A stretch of 64,000 nucleotides of DNA from Eudromia elegans (Eukaryota; Chordata; Aves; Tinamiformes; Tinamidae), in the NCBI GenBank assembly GCA_003342815.1, contig PTEX01000049.1, positions 1,879,723 to 1,943,722 on the forward strand, given 5' to 3'. This document shows, piece by piece, positions 11,201 to 24,200 of this stretch. Below the pieces are notes generated by a model. That model saw nothing but the letters and a program-made list of their open reading frames with translations, made no database searches and had not been told where the DNA came from. The first letter of the stretch is position 1. Each line of letters starts with the position of its first letter. Both the position numbers and the translations under genes were made by a program.

Positions 11201-14200
11201 CAATACCTTTTCATATAGGGATGGGAAAAGCAAGTATCAGAGTATCAAGCAGGAAGTGGAGTCAGGGAGGGAGCACAGATCTGCTACCTAGCTTCAGCAT
11301 CCAACAAAAACAGGCTGGCTTTTAAATCTTACCATCGTGTTCCTCCTGCACAAGTACAGCTCTCAGATAACTTTCAGAAATGGCTCAACAGATGATTTTG
11401 AGCAAGACTAAAGCAGTCAAACCCACTCAAGAAAAAAAAAAAAAAAACCAGTGGAAAGAAAAAGATGGTTTAGGGGGTGATTTTCCTTTTCCAGTCTTCC
11501 ACAGCTGCTGGTCAGTCTTACTAACAATCCTCACTTGTGGGGCACATAGGTCCGGATCAGCCTAGCAGGATGAAGAAGGAAAGCAGGAGGTCTGGGAGCC
11601 ACCACACCTGGCACCAGAGTAGCTGCTGAATCTCTTGGTCAGGCATAAGCAAAAACATTTGGTAGGATTATTTTGACCAGAGCGTTTTAAAGACTGCAGT
11701 AAGGACAGTACGAGGTGCTGCAGCAGGTCTCTGCAGGAGGAGCCACAGGTCCTGCAGTGAGAGCAGGTCTCAGGAGAGCACACAGGGGGTTACTGCATGC
11801 CAAGCAGCTCTGCGCTTGCAGGGCACCGAGTGTCAGCACTGACAAATGTTGGAGAACTGACATGGCCTGGTTTGCACCAAGGTCCCACGTTACATCATCA
11901 ATCAGCTGGGCCCATCTGCCCCGCAGGCTCAGCGGAACCTAAATTCCCACCCCAGAAGCCCTCTCTCCCCTCAGATTAGTCATGCAATAAGGAGACCATT
12001 CAAAGTGACATCTGCGAGGCGCACGCGCTGCCAGGCTGTTTGCATAACCCCGTCTGGCGCACGCTCAGCGGCGCTGCCTAATTCCTCCTCGCAACAATGG
12101 AAAAAAACAGAAATCGTGGCGAATAAGCTGGTCTGTGTCCTAAGTCAGCCCTTGGATTTCCTCCCTTTCTTGAGACTGTCTCGCCCCTGCAAAAGCTCCA
12201 CTGGGGCTGAGCGGCCAGCCGCGCAAGCGAAGAGCTCAACAAGCTCACAGTTATGTGCTCGCCTCTCAGCTTCTTGATGCAGCCAGGAACTGGCTGGAAA
12301 CCAGTTCAAAATGTTCCACTTCCAAACCCCACCCCAGTTTGGAAGCTTCCTCTGCGCTCGTGGCAGTGGCACCCAAGCTGCTCACGGCTGTGCTTTAGCC
12401 ATCGCTATGGGAGGAGGTGACACTCGCTCAGTTAACACACCTCTGCGCATCGGCTCCAGCAACGCTGCTCTGAGACCGGCTCCTCTCCCCTCTCTGCCAG
12501 GGACTCCCTTGCTTTGCTACCAGGACCCTTTCCCCTTCCTCAGCACCCAGCTGCAAGATCCTGTGCCCCACTGCATCCCTGCAGCTCTGTTACTCACGGT
12601 ACTGTCCAAGGCAGCAGCCACTGCTGAAGAAAGCTCCCTTGTGCGGACCTGCCTGCACACAGTCCCTCAGGCTGGCTCTGGCTGTCTCATAGTCTGCTAG
12701 TTCTTAGGAAAGGCACAGCAAAAAAAATATATATATATTTACAGTCCCTTTCTGGGCCAGCTCCTTCGTACAATCTGGATCTGCAAAACTTCTACCATAA
12801 TTTTGCACTGCAAGCACAGTTACAGTGCTGGTGAGCACTGGCATGGCCTCTTTTTGCTCCCATCCTCTCCAGTCTCTGCTCATGCAGGGGACAGAGCCCC
12901 AGGAACCACATCTAGCAGGCAGAGGTGCTTCTCCCAGGCCTGGGTTAACGCAGAGCCCAGGAGTTTGACCAAAGCTTCCGTGCAGGGCACTGGGAAGTGC
13001 CACAGTGCTCCCTGTTACGGCATCGCAACACTGCCCGTTTGGGAGCAACGGGCTCTACCATGCCCACCGATAAACCGGGCCACACTCTGCTCAGCAGGCA
13101 TCGAAGGGAGTCCCCAAAGGGCAAGCCTTCCTTTTTTATTCCTGACCACTTGCCTCCATGTTGCAGAGAGGAAAAGTACCCCTTGCTCAGGCACTTCTGC
13201 AGCAGGGCCAGGCAGGACGGAGGACGCTCCACTGCCTGGTGCCAAGGGGTTAAGCTCACAGCAAGTTCCCAAAGTAAGTTGCTTCCAACTGGCTGCTGCC
13301 TGCGGTTTGTGGGAAGGGATTTTGTTTTTTAATAACATTATAAATAGGGCTGTGTTCAGCATGCTGCAAACCCAGTCACTCTCTCTCCCAGCCATCTCCC
13401 TCCTCCTGCTGCTGCTTCTTTTCCTGCCACACTAATTCCAGATCTGACCATGAATCGATCAGGCTTCTTCCTCAGCATCCTCAGCTTGCTGGCGTGCCTT
13501 GCCTCTGTCCTGCAGGCATGTCCCCCGAGCTGCCACTGTCACGGTGGAGACCTGCAGCACGTCATCTGTGACAATGCCGGGCTGCGCAAGATCCCCAAGG
13601 TGCCCGAGCAAACACGGCTTCTCAACCTGCAGAAGAACAACTTCCCTGTCCTGCCGACCAACGGCTTCCGGGACATGAAAAAGTTGGTGTCCCTTCACCT
13701 GCAGGGCTCGCGCATCAAGGAGATCTCAACTGGAGCCTTCCGGGGGCTCAAAAGCCTGGTCTACCTCTATCTCAGTGACAACCAGATCAGTGTCATAAAG
13801 CCAGGAGCCTTTGACGACCTGTCTGAGCTCACCTACCTGTACCTGGACCAGAATAAGATCCCAGACTTGCCCAAAGGTCTCCTCTCCCCTCTGGTCAACC
13901 TGTTTATCCTGCACTTAGGCAGCAATAAAATCCGGGAGCTGAAACCAGGGGTCTTCAATGGTGCTAAAGACCTGCGCTGGCTCTACCTCTCCGACAACTC
14001 CCTCACCAGCCTCCTGCCTGGGGCACTGGAAGATGTGGAAAACCTCGCTGTCCTCCACCTGGACAAGAACCAGCTGAGCAGCTACCCTGTAAATGCGATG
14101 AGCAAACTGAGAGTGCTGGAGGAATTGAAGCTTTCTCACAACCCCATCGAGGTCATCCCTGACAACGCCTTCCAGTCCTTCGGGCGCTATCTGCAGACCC

Positions 14201-15217
14201 TCCACCTGGACAACATGAAACTGCAAAAGGTGAGTCCCTTCTTTGCTTCTGATAAGTAACATAGGGCTCAACGTTCTCCTTTTCAGAGCCCTCAGTTCAC
14301 TGCCTGTTCCCCAGAGGAGGGGGATCCAGGCATTCCCTTTGGCCTCACTAGCCAGCTGACAACCTCTGTCAGAGCCAAAGTGAGGGATGAGATGAAGGAT
14401 GAGCACTCCAGCCTTCAGCTGGATTGCTTTATGCAAAACAAGTTACCTGGGGATGATCAAACTCCTTGGAAAGCACCATGTTCCCTCCCAAGCTGGAGGT
14501 TATCCAAAAGGTATTTGGGATGCTCCAGGACAATTAGCAACCTTCCAGCATCCCACACACATAACATGTGATGAAGCAAACATCTGCTTTGTATGTAAGG
14601 CATTGAAGGGCCTGGCCACCTTGCAGAGCTGAACCATTCTCCCTTAATTCAGCCTCGGTACCTGTTGCTGATTCGGAGGGAGGGATTCCTCGGTAGGGGC
14701 TGTGAATAGCAGCAGTTTCACTCACGCCTTTCAGACAGGTATGAACCTTCACCTCCCCCATGCCTTCCCACTATGCGTTATAAAGGAAGGTTTGTTTATT
14801 GATGCACTCTCAGGAGAAACTCTTGCAGCATCTTACAACGGGGCTCTGTTCCTGCTGGGGGGGAGGAGGGACACGCAGGTACCCTGGCAAAGCAACCCCC
14901 TTCTTTCCATAAGGGAGTGTAACTGGCAGGCAGGAGCATCACACTAAGAGCCACTTGGAAGTAGGACCCCTGAAATGCCAGGCAGCAGGACAAGCACAGA
15001 AACAAGTGCAGTACAAGAAGGGCTGCATCTTATGGCAGTTTCATGTCCTGTATATATTGTACAAGGCTGGAAAAAAAGGGTGCAGAACAGTTCTCCCTGG
15101 AATGATCCTTTGCTAGGAAGTGCAAAGACAAAGCACACCCAGGTAAGGCAGGATGGCACCTCAAGGCAAACCCAAACTGACCATGGACAAGAAGTTGCAA
15201 TGAAAAGGGAATTTCTT

Positions 15218-15258
<41 letters not shown>

Positions 15259-15260
15259 AA

Positions 15261-15295
<35 letters not shown>

Positions 15296-18200
15296 AATTC
15301 AGAATGTGTGGCAGGGTTAGGCGCATCATTTGTGAAGACTTTTTGAAAGATGCCAGTAACATAGCATGGCATTTTCAAGGGGAATATAGCATCCCAAAAT
15401 GCCAGGCTCAGAAACTAGAATTACAGCTTGCCCAGGTGGAAAATGATACTAACACTGTAGTATCACCCAGTTCACTCTCAGCAAGGGCCTTTTCAGGATT
15501 GGAATAGCCAAACTCAACCTTTATAGCTTATGTACTGACAGCCCAAAGGAAGACCTTTACACGGTGGATATTTAGACATGCCACCGCATCACTTTTGAGA
15601 GACTTGGCTTCTGGGCACTTACATCACACACGAGTCAAGAGTTTACAGCTTAAGTGTGGTACAGGATGTACTTGTGACTACTCCATGGCGTTGGAATGCT
15701 CAGAAGTATCCTTAATTCCATTAAAGCAGCATGTGAAAAACTTGACATATATGAATCCAGTCTTTAGTAGGAATGATCCAGTCAATTAGAAGGCCATATC
15801 AGAACAGAGTGTAATTACTATCTTTCAATCCTTATTCTGTTCACCTTCAAGATTTCTAGCTAGATGTACATATTCCTTTTCGACGGTGCATACAGTCTCT
15901 GGCCAGGCAAGCAGAACACCTTTCTTCTTTCCTAATCTTCTAGTCCAAACAACCTCTGGGATCATCAGAGTTTGAGGAACTCACTCCTGCATTGTAAGAG
16001 ATGATGGACTCTAAGATCCAAATGAAACTGCAGACATTTGCATAAGGATTTATAAGGACTGAAGAAAAAGTCCAAAAAGTTATCACTTCCATGCAGAAAC
16101 AAAGCCTCTTCTACAGCAACTACCCATAGATGCAGCCTTTAAGGGCTTTTTTGCAGCCTCTTTCCTCCTCTGTATCTCAGGGAGATGGCAGTTTATAGAT
16201 CAAGTTTAGGTGAGGTGGGCTTTACAGCTTTAGGGCTTATTTATTTTTCCCCAGAACAACAAAGCTCCCATACCTGCTCAGTTTCCTCTTCAAATCTTCA
16301 GAAGGCCTTGTATCCAAATAAGCAGTAAGTCAACTTGCACTTTTGGAAGACACTTAATCACAGAAACAATACAACCTAGTACATCACTACTGAATACTCT
16401 AAATGCTGCTATCTTGATTACAGATATTTTTCCTTTGTAAAAATATGGTCCTTAGCTGTTCCCTGTATGGTTGCAAGATTTTAGAGCTAATCAAGTGCAG
16501 AACTATTCCACCTGTGGTTATTCCGGTTTGAAATCACACTCATACAGCACAAGAAGAGTTCTTGGGTGATTCTGCACCTGCTGAACTACACTATTTCCTT
16601 CATGCACAGTCCTTCCTGTCAGCATCACAGACTTATACCAGACACTTATGGGAATACCTCTCATGGAGCAAGCTGTAAATCAACAAGAAACAAGGAAATT
16701 CAGCCCTTGAAGGTTGTAAGTACATCCCTTACTACACACCCACTGCAAAAGAAGTTCAGGCACTGCCAGAGTAAGCAAACAATAACAGTAATCCTCCATT
16801 TAAATAGTGATTTTTCACTTGGGAAATTGCCCAAATTTTTTATAAATATATGCTCTGGGAAGATGCATTGCAGCTGTTACCAGTAGATATTGACTCCTGT
16901 CACGAGATCATGGAGGTCAGAGAAGCTGAGGCAAAAAGCCCTTATGCACACCACAATGTAGCCAGGGTATTCACACTAACACCCTTGCTGCAAGAAGTGG
17001 CATGGTCCCCATTGGCAATGTAAGCAGCCAAGGATAAGACTCATATCTCATATAAAAGGCAGTAAAGCCTACCAAGGTCAGGTCAGATCTGGGCCACAGA
17101 GGACAGCACTGCTGACTTTCCAACAACACTTTGTGCAGCACGCCGGAGACTCTTAGAAAAAATATAACCCTATCCAACATTGCTTAATTTGGAAGATCAC
17201 AAAAGTTCACAGCTTAAAATAGTATGTTTCCTCTGTCAAGCTTTTTCAGCTTAAAGAGAGCCTGAACACACCCTGATGGTCCTGTCTAAAGTGTGAGTGA
17301 ATGTGTGAGCTTCTGGCCAGAAATGAAAGTGCAGATTCTTACTCAGGGGATTTTCACATAGACCTAGTGAATCTCCTCTCACTCTGCTGGTGAAGCTTTC
17401 CTCTGTTCAGAGAAGGAGGAGGAAGGGTTTGCCATGGCCAAGGGAAGCTCGTGCTTTGTCAACAACCCTTCCTCTAATTTATCACATCCAAGGAAGTTTG
17501 TGTTGATGCTTGCAAGATGAAGATTTCCAACCTATGCAACTATAGCCTGAGAAAGGGCAGATATGAGGCCTAAGGAAGAGAGGAGAGGACTGCAAAGTAG
17601 GATATAGAGCCAATTTTCTTTCTTTGCTACATGGAGCTCCTGTTCTGAGTGCATGAAGCAGAAGAGCTCCCTTAAAGCCTACCTGTTAATTTTGAAAACA
17701 CAGATCTTACAGCATACAACCCCAAAAGTCACAGGGAAAGAAAAAGGGACTGCAGAGGCTGAGGTGCTGGAAACCTGCCTCGCTGTCTCTACCTTGCTCT
17801 GGGGCCAAGCGTAACTTTCCGCTCGGAGCCCACTGGGCACTGCCAAAGTCCACAGGCCCTTCAGACGCCACAAACACTCCCTCCTTCACCAGGTCCAGCA
17901 GAGAGAAAGCAAGCAGCACTGGGAGGACTTCCAGCCCTGGAAAGGATTATCCCTATAAAATATCCTCATTTAGAAAGGAGAAGTGTGGTCCACAAACAAA
18001 GCAGACTGCTAGGCTCCACTGTATTTAGGAATGTAGCTGCAAAGAACAGCCCTGTGGTGGGCAATGCCACCACCCATGGATCCACCAGCCCCATATCTCC
18101 ATTACTCCTCAGAGTATCCAGGGGCCATGCTGCCTCCTCTCCTTTTGTCCTCTCTTGCTCTCTCCACATCAGTGTTGCTACCAGTCTCAAGCAGAGGAAG

Positions 18201-21200
18201 CAAAGTTTATAACACAGGTTTTAATGTTTGTCATTCCCTATTAACCCCTGTCCCTGTGTGCTCACTCCAGTTTGCAGACAACGCGTTTGCTGGTGTGACG
18301 GCGCTGAAGACGGCTCACCTGGAGAACAACCGCCTGAGCCAGCTGCCGCGCAACTTCCCCTTCGACAAAATGGAGACGCTGACGCTCTCCAGGAACGCCT
18401 GGCACTGCAACTGCCAGCTGGCCCATCTGCGCAAGTAAGAGCCCTCCCGCATGGTCCCCTCTTGCATGCTTGGGGTTTCCTGTGGCGGGGACGTGCCCCC
18501 TGGGCTGTGGAGGCAAGGGGAAACCCTCCAAAACGCCCACTATGCTGGGCTCTCGTGCGTCCCTTGTGAACTACCACCCTTCTCTGTGCTGTGTCCCAGG
18601 TGGCTGAAGGGCAACCGCACCCGTGCTGACGAGAGCTGCTCCACGCCCGCGCAGTACCGGGGGCAGCCCATCCGCGACACGGCCGCGCTCCGCACCTGCA
18701 AGCTCCCCACCAAGAGGTCCAAGAAGGGCAGTCGCCATTAAGCACGTAAGATGGCTCACGGAGCTGCTTCCTTTTCTGTCCTCACCTCCAGTAAACCCTG
18801 ACGTCACCTAAGTCAGTGGGACTTTGTCTTGGACTTCACTGACATGAAAGTTTGGCTCAATAGGGTTCGCCCACTGGCCTGCTGAGGCCTTTGCTTCTGT
18901 TCCCTCTCCTTGGTGATAGTGGATAACACAGTGGATAGAGGATCTCCAAGTGGAGATCTTCATCCCACTGAGCAAGTGGGATGAGGCCAACCCCAAAAAA
19001 CACAGAGTGAAAGAAAGGCTTGCTTGTGGAGCAAGCAGAGGCACAACTTGTAATTAGGTGTCAAAAGAAGGGTGGATTTTGTCCACCCTTATCCTGGGCA
19101 GGGATCACATACACTTAATTTTCCAACAGATTGGAGCTGTTTGGTCTTTACTACCTCCTTTAAATCTGGTATAAGCCATAATGATTAAAAACATCTGCCA
19201 AGCCAGAACCCACAGGACATCTGCAGACACCAATGGTTACAGCATTGTCTCCAAGGAGGGGGCATCAACAACAGTTCTAGCCAGGAAGAGCTTAGGCCAC
19301 AGCACTCCAGATGCCCTCACACCCTAGTACAGGTCCTCCCAGGTCTGGCCTGAAATCCAGGGCAGGGCACTGCAGGGAAAGCTGAACCTCGGCTCTACGT
19401 TCCATGTGAAAACAGATATCTTCCATAAGGAGCCATTCTCAGGCCAGCACTTACCTGTCAACAAGTACAAATCCCCATCCAAGACACTCAGGTATTTAAA
19501 AACAAGGGCTGGTGCCTTGGAATGAGTGCCCCAGAAAAGAGAGGTTTCAGACAGTAAATAGTATTTGAATAAGGTGTTCCGGGCCAGAAGGCAATGCAGG
19601 AGAAAGGTCTGACTTTCCTCTGAGCCATGAACTTGCTGACATCTATCAGTCCAAACACCAGATGTGCAAGAATATCACACAAACACCTTCAACAACTGAG
19701 AGCTACTAGGAGTATTAAATCCAGAACACTGGATAGGAAGCAGCTCACAACTGTCATCACTGCAAGCATTTTGGTTTTTTTTCCCCATCCCAGCACTAGA
19801 CCTGAGGCTCACAGGCATTCCAGAGGGCTTGGGATGAGGCACAAAGCTTGCAGGCTCTTGCCTCTTGGAAAGGTGAAGTGCAATGACCCTGCGTTGCACT
19901 GTATGAACAAGAGTTGTCCCTGTGCCATTTCCTAACAAAAAGGACTAGACAGAAGCCTGAAGTCCATTTATGGCCATTTGCTCCCCAATTCATTAAGGAT
20001 ACACATAACGGGATGGAGAAAGTAGATTTATGTGCAAAACATCAGGGATGATGCCAGCTGCTCTGCTCCTTCCTAAAGTGGTTATTTCTCTTGTAGTGCC
20101 AGAGGTTTTATGGCTTAGAAATGGAAATACCAGTCGTTCCATACAGGGCGGGTAAAGTTCCGCACTGAGGATGGAAAAACTTCAGTTTTATAAACCACAA
20201 TACTTAAATATATTTTATTTACAGTCCTGGCCCTTCTTAACTTTCTTCTCTCCCTACCTAAACTCAATCTCAATTCATTCTTCCATTATGAAAGTAAAAA
20301 GATAATGTATTACCTGGCATTTATATAGCACCTACCATGCAACATCCTTAAAAAAGCTTACAGTTTTTAATGAAACATTGAACTATTCATTTTACAGAAG
20401 GCAAAGCTTATTACCTTCAGCTGTGTGTACCAAAATGCAGGCATGGAAACCCACTCCAATGCTGTAACTCAAGTCTGAGGAATGCAAGGTACTTTTGGCC
20501 CCTCTGACTTCACTCAGGCATCTCAGAACCAAGCAGCTCTCCCAGGTGTCAGTTATTGGGATACATATTTTAGGGACTACCGGTGATTTGGGTCACTGTT
20601 CGGGGACCGCCTTTTCGGTGAAAGTTTCTTTGGAGAAACACCTTAAACATGTTAAATGCGAGTTTCTCTCTTCTGTTTGTTTGTTTCCTAGCAGGCCCCG
20701 CTATGGCCTGTCCTGGTGACCGGTCATTTCGACAATCAGAAAACTACTGACTTCTTCTGAGTCCTTCCTTAAGCTTCTCCTACCTGTCAGGATATGTTTC
20801 TGATATATCCAAACACCTCCAGCCTCCTCTGAATCCCCGCTTCTCTGCTGATCGCAGGATGGAATTCACCTTTCAATCTTTTTCAACATCTATATATTTT
20901 AAAAGAGGCGTTTTTAAAAACTAAACTATGCATGATCATACTAAGACAAGCTAACCTAGACAATGCCGGTAAAACACAGTCATCTTTCACAGAGGCAACC
21001 GAACGCGCATCCCTGATCAACCAGTTTATCTCTCCCAACAGAGTGGAAGCAAGTGGGGAGGTAGGAGCATTCCCCCACAGCTCGAACCCAGCTGCTCAAT
21101 CAGGAAAACCCATGGGCTCAACCCATGCAAAGAGCCTCCTCTGCCTACCACGGAGAGGATCCCTGCAGGTCAGGGCTGAGGATGATAGGTGAAGCAACAT

Positions 21201-24200
21201 CCAAGAAGCAGCAGTCCCAAGAGAGGGCTTTCCATTTGTTCCAAAAGGGAGCAATCTCTCTAGATCAGCCGAAAATCTTTAAGGGAAGCAGTACTGGGAA
21301 ACCCTGTACCCAAAGCAAATCTGATTCGGATTCCCTTCTCACTATGGGAGTCTACCAAGATGCATAGACGTCCAGGAGGAGGTGTGCACCACATGGCCTT
21401 GCCTGGGCACCTCTCCTCCTCTCTCTGCCCATACTCCAGAGGATCAAGCAGGACGCAGCAGGATGACTGTGGTTTATTGTCATGGCTATTACAATACCAC
21501 AGCTTCAACTTAACTGTGTTTTTTTATCCTAAAGAGTTATATAAATATATATATATTTATTCCTCTGTAACTGAGTGTAAATGACCTTTAAGAGGATGAA
21601 AGCTCCTCTGTCTCCTATATAGAAACCAAATTGTATATTTTCTTATGTACATCTTCTGTATAAAGCTCTTGCTGCAAAGACGAATTCAACAAGTCTCCCT
21701 GCGTCTGTCTGACAGCTGGTGTACCAGAAGTAACATGAGTGGTCGTACAAATATAGACTTAGTCTTCATCCTATGGGCAGGGTGATTGCTTGGTAGAGAA
21801 GAGCTTTTATTATTGTATCTTTTGCAAAGCAGGAATATGCGAGACACCTAATGAATCCTGGCCCCCATAATAATGTCTGAAAGCATTTTGTGAGGCCAAA
21901 CTCAGGCCTGCTATAAGAGGTGGCTGCCACCTGACTGAATCCAGGGAATGGTTCCAGAGCTGTCTCTGGTGTTTTGAAATCAGCATCAACGCCTTCATGT
22001 CTAGGAAAAAACCCTGGCTGTCCCCGAGATTGCTTCAGGACAGATGCCATGGGCTTCCCGAGTCCATTCCAGAGCACAGAGTCATCCTTGGAAAAATCCT
22101 GGTACCGTCAAGATCCAAATCTGCCAGCAATAACAGGCGCAGTCTGACTCCCACCACAACAGTCTGCTTCCTCAGCACTCACAACCACCGTGGCACTGAG
22201 GTAGAATTTATTTCCTTTAAAGCAAAACAAACAAACAAACAAAAAACCCTTTTCTGACTTTCTCCTTCATGCACAGACACATACTCCTGAAGAGTAAAGT
22301 CTGTTTGTCAGACATCACGTGAGCAGGTACCTGTGACACCCCAGCTCTTCTGAGCCTCCTACCACACGTGTCACCATAGTCCCAGGGACCTGCTCACTGA
22401 TGTCCTGTCCCAGCCCACATGCAGGACATGCTGAGGCTCATGCACAGGCCTGAGGGTGCATGGACATGCCATGGAGCATGAGCACATGTCGCAGCCGGAC
22501 ATGGCACCACTGGAGTTGCAGGGGTGGCTCTTCCTGTGCTCATGCTCAGGGTCTCAAATGGAACATGCACAAGGTTTAAAATCCACGTGCAATCCAGGGG
22601 GGCAAAAGAAACCTGCTAGTTCCGCAGCAAAACGAGCATCCACTCACACCAATACAGATCAGAAATGCCTCTTCCATAATAATTCATCCTTGTAGCATGT
22701 AGAGTGAGGAAACAGAAGGGTTTACAAATGTTAAGATGCATCAGCAGCTCAGCCTGCAGCACTGAAGGTAACATCTTCCCTCCCTCCTGAGACCCTGCAG
22801 CTTCCAAGCGGAATCCCAGCTTGTCCTCCCAGGCACACTACCCTGTCTGCTCAGCCCAGCCTCATGCCCGTGTTCCCGTCACCCCTGGCCACTGGAGCTC
22901 AGGGTATACTTGTCACCCGGCAGTGCAGAAGTGCACAAATTCAGGGCCTCTGCATGAAAATGTAGCAATCAGGGAGGGACTCACCACAATCTCTGGCATG
23001 TGCATTTTTGTCACAATCATCTTCATGATTTCAGGAGGAACAGGGGAACCTGCAATGATTCCTGGAAAGAAGAGGGAAAGAATTGTCTTGGAGACCATCT
23101 CTCCAGAGGAGTACTTCTTCAGGAGTGTCTGTGCTCCCATGTCTAAATGCTGGCAAGACCTTTGGGATACACCGGTTCTTGTCAAAATACTTTCTGTTTT
23201 TATGGATGTGGGCCCTAGTTATTCTAGAAACAAACACTGCAGTAAGGCCAGTTTGCCTGTATGAATCAAGGGCTGGCAGAGTTCACACATTAGGAAAATA
23301 AAATCTATAGTGCAAACTTAGTCCAAGCTGCAATTCCAGAAAAGGAAAGACTCAAAACAGAAACAGGCGAAACTCTCAGCAGGACAAAAATACTCCCACA
23401 GACTGTCACCATCACAAAAATACAAAGCTTTCTTCCCATCTTGAGGAGACCAGGTCTATAGAGAGACAGCAGATCACATTATCTCCTGTTCAAATATGTC
23501 TTAGGAAGACAGCGAGCACTAAGTAATGCTTTTCTGAAGAATGAGCTAAGACTGAATCATTTCCCACATAACAGAGATGATCCAGTATCTGCCTAGGTGC
23601 CTCTTTATGCTCCAGCACCATCTTTTCTAGGTGGTGGTGTTGCCTTAAGAGGGCAGGGGATCTCCCTGCTTCAGTCGCTGTGCTCAGCTATATCTGAGGC
23701 CATCCACAGTAAGAGAAGTCCCACGTTTTCCACTGTTTATATGGGTGATTTTAGAAAGAGGTAAGTTGCTTCAGGTCAGGGTTCCCTGTCGCCCAGCCCA
23801 GCTCTGCTGTAGGCTCTGAGCAGCCCCTGTAGCACAAGTGCCTGCTGCCGCATGGTGGTGGCTGCTGGTATTGGAGTGCAGCAAAACCAGACCTCCCAGC
23901 ACCCTCCATAGCAAATAAAACAGAAGGCTCCTTCCCAGACGGCCACAAGACAAAAGAAGAGTGCTAAAAATATGGAATTCAAAGCTTAATGCATAAAGAA
24001 CCCCCTGAGGACCTCCCTCCCGGAGAGGAGCCAGCAATACCCAATTTCTCAGTGTTTCGCTCTTTTCTCTTTGGGTTGCCAGGCTTACCTCCCCGCAGCG
24101 ACGACAAGTCATAGGAGTTGAAGTCTCGCTGGGAGAGCATATCTATAAACATGGTTGGAGTGCCATACAGAAAGGAGCACCTTAAGGAAGGGAAGAGGAA

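Larger units (their letters stand above)
5061..13338. other. ACSF2 intron 10, part 3' of CHAD in ACSF2 sense
   Basis: About 8 kb without a supportable exon on either strand. It has poly-A runs of 14 at 10255-10268 and 16 at 11432-11447, and a short A/AT run near 12721-12740. The longest open frames are not conserved-looking. The last kilobase should contain CHAD upstream regulatory DNA. Confidence 0.6.

Noticed and set aside
12803-13435. 210-codon plus-strand frame just upstream of CHAD
   Set aside because: It crosses the CHAD TATA box and 5' UTR; the translation has no family resemblance, so it is a chance frame.
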